Origin: Bacillus_BD sp963765265
GTDB lineage: Bacteria; Bacillota; Bacilli; Bacillales; Cytobacillaceae
Direction of reading: 5' to 3'
NCBI GenBank assembly: GCA_963765265.1
Contig: CAVXVN010000019.1
Coordinates: 1 to 64,000, forward strand
Length of the DNA stretch: 64,000 nucleotides
Below the pieces are notes generated by a model that worked only from the letters and a program-made list of their open reading frames with translations, had not been told where the DNA came from and ran no database searches. The position numbers and the translations under genes are program-made. Positions 25,990-34,484 of this stretch are shown here, in pieces (the stretch's first letter is position 1; the number at the start of each line of letters is the position of its first letter).

Positions 25990-27456
25990 TTATAATTTAA
26001 TACAAACGTTAGATAACTCTGAATAGAATTCAAAGCTGTGAATTCCACCTTCACGGCCAATACCACTTGACTTCATTCCACCAAAAGGTGTACGAAGATC
26101 ACGAAGGAACCATGTGTTTACCCAGATAATTCCGGCTTCAACTTCTTTTGCCATACGATGTCCACGACGGATATCATTTGTCCAAATAGATGCACTTAAT
26201 CCATAGTCTGTATCATTTACTTGATCAAGTACTTCTTCTTCTGTGTCAAATGGAATCACTGTTACCACTGGACCAAAGATTTCTTCGTTTACCACACGGC
26301 AATGACGATCAAGTCCAACAATAATTGTTGGCTCTAAGAAATATCCTTTATCTAATCCTTCTGGACGTTTACCACCAGTTAGAATTTCTCCGCCTTCTTC
26401 TTTTGCTAATTCAATATAGCTTAGAACGCGTTCATAGTGGTCTTTACCAACCAATGCGCCTACTTTTGTTTTTGGATCAAATGGATCTCCAACAACTAAT
26501 TCTTTTGTTCTTGCTACGAATTTTTCAATAAATTCATCATATGCAGAACGTTCTACATAGATTCTTGAACCGCAAAGGCAAACTTCCCCTTGGTTAATAA
26601 AACTTGATTTTAATGTTGTGTCAATGACTTCATCTAAATCAGCATCAGCGAAGATGATATTTGGATTTTTTCCACCAAGCTCATAAGAAAGTTTTTTCAA
26701 TGTTTTAGCACCTGCAGCCATAATCGTTTGACCAGTAGATGTTTCACCTGTAAATGTAATCGCATCAACATCTTTATGTTCAGTAAGTCCTGTACCTACC
26801 ACACTACCAGAACCATTTACGATATTAACTACGCCATCTGGAACTCCAGCTTCTTTACAAATTTCACCAATGATTGTAGCTGTCGTTGGTGTTAGACTTG
26901 CTGGCTTAACAACAACAGTATTACCGGCGGCAAGAGCTGGTGCAAGTTTCCAAGTCATTAGCAATAAAGGTAGATTCCAAGGGCTAATGATCCCAACGAC
27001 CCCAACTGGACGGCGAACGGAATAGTTGATCGCTACATCATCTGTTTCATATGCTTCTGTTCCTACAGACCGCAGGTAGTCTGCGAAGAAATGGAAGTTA
27101 AATGCAGATCTTGAAATATCAACAGCAGTTGACAACCAAATTGGTTTTCCTGTATCTAATGATTCAAGGCGAGCAAGCTCGTCTTTTCTTTCTAGAATAA
27201 TATCTCCAATTTTACGAATAACGGCAATTCTTTCATCTAAAGTAAACTTTTTCCAAGGTCCTTTTAAGGCTTTTTTAGCAGCTGCAACTGCCTCATTTAC
27301 TTCTTCTTGACCACCTTGTGAAATTTGGCTAATTACTTCCTCTGTTGCTGGATTGATATTATCTTTTACCTTCCCTGAAAGTGAAGGAACATATTCTCCA
27401 TTAATAAAATGCAAACTATCAACCGATTTCACTAAATTTTCTGCTTGTGTACTCAA
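25990..27456 (-). CDS. NAD-dependent aldehyde dehydrogenase (hydroxymuconic/aminomuconic semialdehyde type)
   Basis: Oxidises an aldehyde to the acid. 488 aa with WNLPLLLMTWK (oxyanion Asn), FTGETSTGQ, the general base in YELGGKNPN and the nucleophile in NQGEVCLCGSR. The CLCGSR form of the active site is typical of the 2-hydroxymuconic and 2-aminomuconic semialdehyde dehydrogenases and ALDH8A1. I start at TTG 27456, three codons into the longest frame, since AGGGGG lies 8-9 bases before it. It is alone, with no ring-cleavage genes nearby, so the physiological substrate is open. Confidence 0.88.
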   Translation of the reverse strand: MSTQAENLVKSVDSLHFINGEYVPSLSGKVKDNINPATEEVISQISQGGQEEVNEAVAAAKKALKGPWKKFTLDERIAVIRKIGDIILERKDELARLESLDTGKPIWLSTAVDISRSAFNFHFFADYLRSVGTEAYETDDVAINYSVRRPVGVVGIISPWNLPLLLMTWKLAPALAAGNTVVVKPASLTPTTATIIGEICKEAGVPDGVVNIVNGSGSVVGTGLTEHKDVDAITFTGETSTGQTIMAAGAKTLKKLSYELGGKNPNIIFADADLDEVIDTTLKSSFINQGEVCLCGSRIYVERSAYDEFIEKFVARTKELVVGDPFDPKTKVGALVGKDHYERVLSYIELAKEEGGEILTGGKRPEGLDKGYFLEPTIIVGLDRHCRVVNEEIFGPVVTVIPFDTEEEVLDQVNDTDYGLSASIWTNDIRRGHRMAKEVEAGIIWVNTWFLRDLRTPFGGMKSSGIGREGGIHSFEFYSELSNVCIKL

Positions 27457-28000
27457 TATAAACAACCCCCTATTATTTTTCGATCAACCCTATGTATCTA
27501 TTATTAAAATCAAAGATTGACCTAGCACCTTGTACTACTAATGTATATTCAAGGGTATAAAAAACCCTGAATTCCCTAAAATGGATAATATTACTATACA
27601 CTTTATTTTGTAATTTTGAAATAGTTAAAATCTAATTAATATACTGAAAATATAAAACATTTTTTGACCTTTTGCAACAAAAATGTTTAGAAACTATAAT
27701 CTTATAGATTATTTCTACTATATTTCTTCATTAACTCTCAAATCTCACCAAATTAATTTTATTTTCGTCACAAAATTCGGAAAAAATAAGCGCAATAAAA
27801 ACCGAGGAAATACTAGTTACCCATAAGCATGTTTAATAAAAATGACCCAATATTCAAAAATATTACTATTTTTATTATATTATAATGATTTTTTCTGAAT
27901 AGTACAATATTAATATTAGATCATCAAATATTTTTAAAGTGCGAACCATGTGACCAGGATCGAACTTAGCTTCTGAAGTTAATAAATCAAAAATAAACGA
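27457..28000. other. AT-rich intergenic region
   Basis: No gene. Contains a dyad ATAATC-TTATA-GATTAT at 27696-27712 and presumably the aldehyde dehydrogenase promoter. Nothing else recognised. Confidence 0.5.
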
Positions 28001-28031
28001 TTGACTCTCACGTTACGGGATCCTTTATAGT
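28001..28031 (+). promoter_or_regulatory. MerR-type promoter with 19-bp spacer
   Basis: TTGACT and TATAGT are separated by 19 bases (28007-28025) containing CTCACGTTACGGGATC. The overlong spacer is the hallmark of promoters twisted into register by MerR proteins, and this sequence resembles the Mta/TipA target type. It precedes the regulator's own gene, so positive autoregulation is likely. Confidence 0.85.
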
Positions 28032-28054
28032 AGCAATTGAAGGGAGCGAATAAA

Positions 28055-28783
28055 ATGAAAGTGAAAGAAGTGGCCGACTTAGTTGGAATTAGTGTGCGCA
28101 CACTCCACCATTATGATGAAATTGGGTTATTAACTCCCGATAAAATCACTGAATCTGGTTATCGGGTCTATTCTGACGAAAATCTCGAGATTCTCCAGCA
28201 AATCTTATTTTTCAGGGAATTGGGCTTCCCACTGAAAAAGATTAAAGAAATTATTTATCTTCCTTCCTTTAATAAACAAGAAGCACTTGAAATACATCAC
28301 CATCTGCTTCTTGAAAAAAGAAGACGACTCGATAAAATGATTGAGACTCTAGAAAAAACGATCCGACATTCGAAAGGAGAAATACAAATGACAAATAAAG
28401 AAAAATTCGATGGCTTTGATTTTAGCCATAATCCATATGAACAAGAAGCACGTGAACGTTGGGGTGACAAAGCGGTCGATGATGCCAATCATAACGCAAA
28501 AAATATGACGAAATTCGATCAAGAAAAATTTAATGAAATTTACCGAAACCTTGCTACGCTTCGTCATTTTTCCCCTGATTCCAAAAAGTCACAAGCCGCT
28601 ATTGAAGAATGGTATGTATTTTTGAATAAATGGGGAGACTACTCGCTTGAAGCCTTTAAGGGATTAGGTCAAATGTACGTAGATGACGTACGATTCACCA
28701 AAAATATCGATCAATTTGGTGAAGGATTAGCCAAATTCATGCGTGATGCCATGATGGTCTATGCCGATACCCATCAAGTCTAG
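28055..28783 (+). CDS. MerR family regulator with TipAS domain, Mta-like
   Basis: A 242-aa activator. The winged helix (VADLVGISVRTLHHYDEIGLL, then GYRVYSDENLEILQQILFFRELGF) and dimer helix are followed from about residue 115 by a TipAS drug-binding domain (NPYEQEARERWGD...). ATG 28055 follows AAGGGAGCGAATAAA; the frame extends 6 codons upstream without a site. In B. subtilis Mta turns on the multidrug pumps bmr and blt and itself. No pump is adjacent here; a DHA2 pump lies 6 kb away. Confidence 0.9.
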   Translation: MKVKEVADLVGISVRTLHHYDEIGLLTPDKITESGYRVYSDENLEILQQILFFRELGFPLKKIKEIIYLPSFNKQEALEIHHHLLLEKRRRLDKMIETLEKTIRHSKGEIQMTNKEKFDGFDFSHNPYEQEARERWGDKAVDDANHNAKNMTKFDQEKFNEIYRNLATLRHFSPDSKKSQAAIEEWYVFLNKWGDYSLEAFKGLGQMYVDDVRFTKNIDQFGEGLAKFMRDAMMVYADTHQV

Positions 28784-28871
28784 ACACAGGATTTAACTCA
28801 CCTCACTTATTCACTCCTTGAAAAATGTTTTTAGAAACAAACGAATTTATGTATAGTGAGATTGTGCTAGA

Positions 28872-28906
28872 TTCTACATGAATAGAATCTAGCCTTTTTT
28901 ATTGAT
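28872..28906 (+). terminator. Intrinsic terminator after the MerR gene
   Basis: GCTAGATTCTA pairs with TAGAATCTAGC across a short loop, followed by CTTTTTTATT. Confidence 0.88.
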
Positions 28907-29092
28907 TTCCTTACTTTATAAAATCGAGGATTCTCTTTAGTATTGTCATGGAATTAGGTACTTTAATAATCATAATAGGAAGGATTTCAATTTATTCATA
29001 GCGAATAAATTATTTATCTAAATTATATTGCAAGAAAGTATTATTTTAGACATACTTATTAGAATAGAATTGCGATTATTGGAGGTACGCGA

Positions 29093-29116
29093 ATGGAGAA
29101 ATGCATGTATGGCTAA
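29093..29116 (+). other. Seven-codon leader frame overlapping the hybrid kinase start
   Basis: GGAGG at 29081 is 7 bases before ATG 29093, which encodes MEKCMYG and stops at 29116. That stop overlaps the kinase ATG (29109) in another frame. The kinase ATG itself is 23 bases from the site. This is either translational coupling or a one-base frameshift of the true kinase N-terminus. Confidence 0.5.
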
Positions 29117-31856
29117 AAAAACAAGTTCAATTAGAGGGATTATTAGCATTTCGTTTAGCGTTCTAATGGTGATTACGCTCATTACAATAGGCTATATTAT
29201 CTTTTCTAATTGGAACGCATCTTCAAATAGTACTATTTTAAAAATGGAAAATGCCGCAAATAACGATATACTTGAAAAAATTGAAGAATTGATTAACCTA
29301 ACATATCAAATGAATGCCAACAATCAATCGATCATTAAGAATGGGATTGTCGATATGAACAATCCTACCGAACGTGACACTTTCTTTGCAGGCCTCATCA
29401 AATACAGCAATGAGAAGATCTATAGCATTAGTTATGGGTTAGAAAATGGCGATTATTATGGAGCACGCAGAAATAGAAACAATGAGATCGAAATCTATAG
29501 AAGTAATGCAAAAACGAATGGCCACTCCTTTTATTACTCAGTAAAAGAGGATATGACGGAAGGTCAATTTGTGGAGGACTTTGGAGAATTTGACCCTCGC
29601 AAAAGAGACTGGTATCTCACAGCAAAAAATACTGGAAAACCGATTTATGCTCCATTATATCAGCATTTCATAAAAAATGATTTAGTCCTTACCTCTGCCT
29701 ATCCCATTTATAATAAAAAAGGCAATCTCCAAGGCGTATTAGGTACACGTATCACCCTTTCAAGTCTAAACGACTATTTAAAGGAAATCGCAAAACGTCG
29801 AATGGCGACCGCTTATGTTGTGGAAAGAGATTCTGGTGAATTGGTAGCCAATTCACTTGATCAACCATCCTTTCAACTACTTGCCGATAACACCTATAAA
29901 AGAATATCGATCAACACCATTGAAAACAAAGCAATCCTCGACGCCTATGAAAATTATAAAAAAACGGCAGAAAATAAAATGATCGAAAAAACAGATGACG
30001 GTAACCTTCATATTAAACTAACAGAATATAAACAAGAAGGAATCGATTGGATCATCATTACTGCCATTCCTGAAAATCAGTTTACAGCGGAAATCAATCA
30101 AAACATACGAACTGCTATTATATTATCCCTTATAGCCCTACTTTTATCGATTATCATCTATAAAAAAATAACCGATGTCATATTAAAGCCCATTAATAAT
30201 TTAATTGATATAGCAGAAAATTTTTCAAAAGGGAAACTGCAGCAAAGGGCTCAAATCTATAAGAATGATGAAATTGGAAAGTTGTCTCGTGTTTTTAACA
30301 TCATGGCAGAGGAATTGGATAAACACATTAACCATCTTGAAGATAAAGTAAAAGAGAGAACGACCGAAATCGAAAAAGCCAATATTGAGTTGAAATATGC
30401 AAAAATCGAAGCTGACAAAGCCAATGAAGCCAAAAGTGAATTTTTAGCGAATATGAGTCATGAAATTCGTACACCTCTCAATGCGGTCATTGGTATTAGT
30501 GAACTTCTCTCCAATACGATTAAGGATAAAAAACAGCAAAACTATATGAACACCATAAACAATGCTGGAAATAGTTTGCTGCTTATTATCAACGATATTC
30601 TCGACCTTTCTAAAATTGAATCAGGAAAAATGGAACTAAACTTTAAACCGATCAAACTTCATGCCATTTTTAAAGAAATTGAAACCATTTTCATGCAAGA
30701 AGTTCACAATAAAGAGATTGAATTTTTCGTAGAGATTCCAAATGACATTCCTGAACTGATCCTCTTTGACGAAGTAAGAATTCGACAAATCTTATTGAAT
30801 TTAATTGGAAATGCCGTTAAGTTTACGGAGAAAGGCTATGTGAAGCTATCCATAGAAGCTGTACCTTCGAACAAGCGCGACATGAGACAGGTCGACCTTC
30901 GCCTCTCTATTGAAGACACAGGCATCGGAATACCTAAAAGTGAAAAAGAACGAATCTTCCAGGCTTTCACCCAAATATCAGGACAAAGTATTAAAAAATA
31001 TGGCGGTACCGGCTTAGGTCTTTCTATTACAAAGAAATTAGTAGAAATGATGAATGGAAAAATCTCTCTTGAAAGCGAAGTCGGCAAAGGCAGCCTATTT
31101 CTTGTCGAATTTGCTCATGTTCAGATCGTGGATGTTCAGTCCCTATCAGAAGAGACGGAGTGCTCTTACTATTGGAAATACAAATTCTTAGGTGCGACCA
31201 TACTCGTCTTAGATGCTAATGAGACGCACCGCTATTTCTTAAAAGATCTACTTTCAACAGTTGGAATTCGTGTACTTTTAGCTGAAAGTGGATGTGAAGC
31301 TCTTAAAGTTTGCGAGTTAGAAAAACCAGATTTAATCATTTCAGAATTGGTTATGCCAGCCATGGATGGAATGGACGTTTTGACTAAACTTAGAAAAAAC
31401 CCTTTAACTTCCGAGATTCCCATCATCGCGTTAAGTACAGATCTACCTGAGACTAGTGAATTTGATGGTTACTTAATTAAGCCTGTCAATATTGATCAAC
31501 TTCTCTGTAAAATATCACCATTTCTTCAAAAGGAAGCTGCTGTCAATCCGGACATTCATTCCCATAAAGAGTCGGTAAACAATGATAAGAACAGCATCCC
31601 TTCTGAAGTACTGAATGATATAAGAAACCAATTGAATCCTTTATTATTAAAAGTAGAAACCTCAATGATCATTAGCAATGTAAAAAAAGTAGCTGATGCG
31701 TTAATCACTTTGGGACAAAAACACCTATCGGAGCCCGTTACAATCGAAGGAAAAGAACTAATGAGTTATGCAGAATGCTACGATATTGTGAATATCAAAT
31801 TAAAATTAAGACAGATTGAAAAAATACTTTCAGAGGATAATACAGATGGAAAATAA
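29109..31856 (+). CDS. Hybrid sensor histidine kinase with Cache sensor and degenerate receiver
   Basis: A 915-aa membrane kinase. TM helix about 9-31, an extracellular Cache-type sensor to about 325 (FDPRKRDWYLTAKNTGKPIY, LTSAYPIYN), a second TM, HAMP, coiled coil, HisKA with His451 in MSHEIRTP, and HATPase with IGNAVKF, DTGIGIP and GGTGLGL. A receiver follows, but its phospho-acceptor Asp is Glu746 (ISELVMPAMDG) and one of the two acidic pocket residues is Ala (VLDAN); the Lys in LIKPV remains. The start is uncertain because the best ribosome binding site serves an overlapping leader frame. It overlaps the next gene by 11 bases, so the two form a pair. Confidence 0.87.
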   Translation: MAKKTSSIRGIISISFSVLMVITLITIGYIIFSNWNASSNSTILKMENAANNDILEKIEELINLTYQMNANNQSIIKNGIVDMNNPTERDTFFAGLIKYSNEKIYSISYGLENGDYYGARRNRNNEIEIYRSNAKTNGHSFYYSVKEDMTEGQFVEDFGEFDPRKRDWYLTAKNTGKPIYAPLYQHFIKNDLVLTSAYPIYNKKGNLQGVLGTRITLSSLNDYLKEIAKRRMATAYVVERDSGELVANSLDQPSFQLLADNTYKRISINTIENKAILDAYENYKKTAENKMIEKTDDGNLHIKLTEYKQEGIDWIIITAIPENQFTAEINQNIRTAIILSLIALLLSIIIYKKITDVILKPINNLIDIAENFSKGKLQQRAQIYKNDEIGKLSRVFNIMAEELDKHINHLEDKVKERTTEIEKANIELKYAKIEADKANEAKSEFLANMSHEIRTPLNAVIGISELLSNTIKDKKQQNYMNTINNAGNSLLLIINDILDLSKIESGKMELNFKPIKLHAIFKEIETIFMQEVHNKEIEFFVEIPNDIPELILFDEVRIRQILLNLIGNAVKFTEKGYVKLSIEAVPSNKRDMRQVDLRLSIEDTGIGIPKSEKERIFQAFTQISGQSIKKYGGTGLGLSITKKLVEMMNGKISLESEVGKGSLFLVEFAHVQIVDVQSLSEETECSYYWKYKFLGATILVLDANETHRYFLKDLLSTVGIRVLLAESGCEALKVCELEKPDLIISELVMPAMDGMDVLTKLRKNPLTSEIPIIALSTDLPETSEFDGYLIKPVNIDQLLCKISPFLQKEAAVNPDIHSHKESVNNDKNSIPSEVLNDIRNQLNPLLLKVETSMIISNVKKVADALITLGQKHLSEPVTIEGKELMSYAECYDIVNIKLKLRQIEKILSEDNTDGK

Positions 31857-33387
31857 ACAAAATGATTTAGTATTAATCGTTGATGATAACCCAAATAATA
31901 TTCAAGTATTGGCTACCATCATGGATGAGTGCGGTTATGAGCTCGGTATTGCACAGAATGCAAATGAGGTCTATCAATTTCTTGAAGAAAACGTCCCTGA
32001 ACTTATTTTATTGGACGTTGAAATGCCAGATATCAGCGGATATGAAGTATGTTCTACGATTAAAGCGGACCCCAAACATAAAGAGATTCCGATCATCTTT
32101 TTAACGGTAAAAAGTGAGACGGAGGATATTGTGAAGGGGTTTGATTTAGGGGCTGTTGATTATATTACCAAGCCTTTTAACAGAAAAGAACTGATTTCTA
32201 GAGTAAGGACCCATATTTCCCTCAAACAGTCTAGGGATGAATTGGCCCAGAAGAATCATGAACTTGAACATGTTTTACAAGCTAGAAAAAAACTTGAGGA
32301 AGAAAAAGACTTGTTAACGAAAAAGTTGCTTCAGCACCATACTCACCTTGAAAAAATGGTCGATGATCGAACAAAAGAACTTTCAGCCGCCAATGAGAGA
32401 ATCAGTAAAATCGTGGATAGTATTACAGATGGTTTTGCCGCGTTTGATAAAGATTGGAGATATATTTACATTAATGATCATCATATTTTTCCCGATGATA
32501 AAACAGCGAAAGATATATTAGGCAAGACTGTGTGGGAAGTTTTCCCGAATGCTGTTGATACGTTTTTGTATGAACAATTTCATCGGGCCCAGAAGGAAAG
32601 GATTCCTATCCATTTTGAAACACCTTCCTATCATGATGATTCATGGTCTGAAGTAAATATTTACCCGTTCGAGGACGGAATCTGTTGTTTTTTTAGGGAT
32701 ATCTCGGAAAAGAAAAATTATGAAAATGAAATGAAACGTTTATCGGGGCTTGATTTAATCGCACAAATGGCAGCAGGGATCAGTCATGAAATTCGAAATC
32801 CACTGACCACCGTTCGAGGATTTTTGCAGCTACTCAGTACAAAGGAAGCATGCTTAGAATTTCATGAATACTTTACATTAATGATTGATGAAATTGACCG
32901 TGCCAATTCCATTATTACAGAATTTCTCTCAATGGGTAATACAAGATCAACGGATATGCAGGAGTTAGATTTAAATTCAATCATACATGATATTAGCCCC
33001 TTACTTGAAGTGGATGCCTATAACCAAAATAAACAGGTACAGTTCGACACAACTGAAATTCCTCGTTTACTTTTGAACCGAAATGAGATTCGCCAATTAA
33101 TCCTGAATCTATACCGTAATGGTTTAGAAGCCATGGACGAAGAGAAGATTCTAACGATCAGAACTTATATGGAAAAGGATCATGTTGTACTAGCAGTGGT
33201 AGATCAAGGAAAAGGAATTAAGCCTGAAATATTAGATAAATTGGGTACTCCCTTCTTCTCAACGAAAGATAACGGGACTGGTTTAGGCTTAGGTGTATGC
33301 TATGCGATCGCTGCACGACATCATGCAAAAATTGAAATTCAAACAGGAGCAAGAGGTACAACCTTTTTTGTGAAATTTCAACAGTGA
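31846..33387 (+). CDS. Response regulator-PAS-histidine kinase fusion
   Basis: A 513-aa soluble protein. N-terminal receiver with intact Asp57 (LILLDVEMPD) and FLTVKS and YITKPF. A coiled coil and a PAS domain (about 195-295) follow, then HisKA with His314 (GISHEIRNPLT) and HATPase with DQGKGI and GTGLGLG. ATG 31846 has AGAGG 8 bases upstream and lies inside the end of the hybrid kinase gene. The order suggests that the membrane kinase phosphorylates this receiver, which tunes its own kinase. A final output regulator is not in the neighbourhood. A family-A palindrome terminates the pair. Confidence 0.88.
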   Translation: MENKQNDLVLIVDDNPNNIQVLATIMDECGYELGIAQNANEVYQFLEENVPELILLDVEMPDISGYEVCSTIKADPKHKEIPIIFLTVKSETEDIVKGFDLGAVDYITKPFNRKELISRVRTHISLKQSRDELAQKNHELEHVLQARKKLEEEKDLLTKKLLQHHTHLEKMVDDRTKELSAANERISKIVDSITDGFAAFDKDWRYIYINDHHIFPDDKTAKDILGKTVWEVFPNAVDTFLYEQFHRAQKERIPIHFETPSYHDDSWSEVNIYPFEDGICCFFRDISEKKNYENEMKRLSGLDLIAQMAAGISHEIRNPLTTVRGFLQLLSTKEACLEFHEYFTLMIDEIDRANSIITEFLSMGNTRSTDMQELDLNSIIHDISPLLEVDAYNQNKQVQFDTTEIPRLLLNRNEIRQLILNLYRNGLEAMDEEKILTIRTYMEKDHVVLAVVDQGKGIKPEILDKLGTPFFSTKDNGTGLGLGVCYAIAARHHAKIEIQTGARGTTFFVKFQQ

Positions 33388-33438
33388 CAAGGGGACGGTT
33401 CTTCTGTCAATAAAATGACAGAAGAACCGTCCCCTTGT
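33386..33438. repeat. Family-A repeat, complete palindrome
   Basis: Two arms: GGGGACGGTTCTTCTGTC and its exact complement GACAGAAGAACCGTCCCC, 8-base loop. It starts at the last base of the kinase stop codon and would terminate transcription. Confidence 0.9.
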
Positions 33439-33617
33439 ATTCTTACTATTTTGCGGCTTTAGGGTTTTTAATGCTACCTTTTCAAGCATTTCCATTATTG
33501 AAAAGTTCAATCGTTGGGAAGGAATTTCAAGGATATTAGAGCTTTATCATGATTTTCTTGCCATTTTGTCAAACTTCTTTCGGTTAAATCAATGATTTTA
33601 GTTTGCTTTCTTTTTTG

Positions 33618-33942
33618 AAGACAATGGCTATAGAAGGAACATTATTATTCAGCAGTTGCCAAAGAACGACTGGTTATATCGGAGATTTTGGGCTCTGCAC
33701 TTGGTATATGTTGCATGAGTTTAGCAGTATCCTTTTTAGTCATTGAGGATGTCATTGTTAAAGAAGGATTAAGAGGAAAAGGCATAGGCAGAAAGTTAAT
33801 GGAGGCACTTGATGAATTCGCTCTAAGTCATGATTGCGCCTATGCCATACTAGTATCTTCCGGTCATCGAAAAGATGCCCATCAATTTTATAAACATGTG
33901 GGTTATACAGAACACGTGGAAGGGTTTCGAAAAATGTATTAA
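33618..33942 (+). pseudogene. GNAT acetyltransferase remnant
   Basis: From 33688 an open frame gives the C-terminal half of a GNAT enzyme: FLVIEDVIVKEGLRGKGIGR (motif A) and HQFYKHVGYTEHVEGFRKMY. The N-terminal half is missing or scrambled. A piece reading IQQLPKNDWLYRRF in another frame at about 33645-33685 may be what is left of it. The remaining 84 codons lack a ribosome binding site. Probably non-functional. Confidence 0.7.
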
Positions 33943-33984
33943 ATATTATATTTTTCAAAGGACGGATTATCCGTCCTATTTCAC

Positions 33985-34122
33985 TTACTTATTTTGCTGC
34001 CTTTTTTGGGCTTTTAATGCTACCTTTTCAAGTCCATTTCCACTTTCTTCTGCAAATTCTACATCTACTTTGGGCAATGCATTTTTATTATTATTCAATT
34101 GCTTATTCTTTTTCTTAGCCAT
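33985..34122 (-). CDS. Small basic protein, 45 aa, possible spore protein
   Basis: ATG 34122 follows AAAGGATTAAAAA. The product begins MAKKKNKQLNNNKNALPK, includes VDVEFAEESGNGLEKVALKA and ends QKRQQNK. The DVEFAEE pattern resembles YfhD-like and small acid-soluble spore proteins of bacilli, but I cannot assign it. A hairpin (GGACGGATAATCCGTCC) follows the stop at 33958-33978. A decayed copy of its end, LEKVALKTLKPQNSK, lies at about 33455-33505. Confidence 0.6.
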   Translation of the reverse strand: MAKKKNKQLNNNKNALPKVDVEFAEESGNGLEKVALKAQKRQQNK

Positions 34123-34147
34123 TTTTTAATCCTTTATCGTCTATTAC

Positions 34148-34312
34148 GCACTATTCCTTTGGGAATTACCAATCTAGTATTAAAGACAATATGCATATAT
34201 TTAGAAAAATTTGAAAAGCTACTATTTTTCTTACTATTCGGTCACCCTCCTTATCGTTTAATATCATTATTCCTTTGGGATACCGACTATGCTATAAAGA
34301 CACTATATATAT
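34148..34312 (-). repeat. Duplicated upstream region of the small gene
   Basis: Two related blocks: 34150-34200 (ATTCCTTTGGGAATTACC, then TATTAAAGACAATATGC) and 34268-34312 (ATTCCTTTGGGATACCGAC, then TATAAAGACACTATATA). The distal block is followed on the minus strand by GATAAGGAGGGTGACC with no gene behind it. It looks like a promoter duplication or the leftover of a lost paralogue. Confidence 0.5.
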
Positions 34313-34440
34313 AGATATCGAAGTAGTTTTTTCTGTTATTGGCACCCACGATTTTAGTTTGCTTTCTTTTTGTAGACTATGCCCTTTGAATTTCGCAACA
34401 TTCAAAGCTTTTGTTTCTTCTTCGTTTTTTTAAGATACAA

Positions 34441-34480
34441 AAGGACGGTTCTTTGTCAAAAAAAATGACAAAAGAATCTT
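34441..34480. repeat. Degenerate family-A repeat after the MFS gene
   Basis: AAGGACGGTTCTTTGTC and ATGACAAAAGAATC form a weak hairpin that ends 4 bases before the stop of the efflux gene. Confidence 0.6.
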
Positions 34481-34484
34481 TTAT

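Noticed and set aside
27696..27712. Palindrome ATAATCTTATAGATTAT
   Set aside because: Short AT-rich dyad in an AT-rich gap; expected by chance and not tied to a promoter.
33289..33510. Minus-strand frame of 73 codons across the kinase end
   Set aside because: Runs through a palindromic repeat and antisense to the kinase; only its first residues are a relic of the 45-aa gene.
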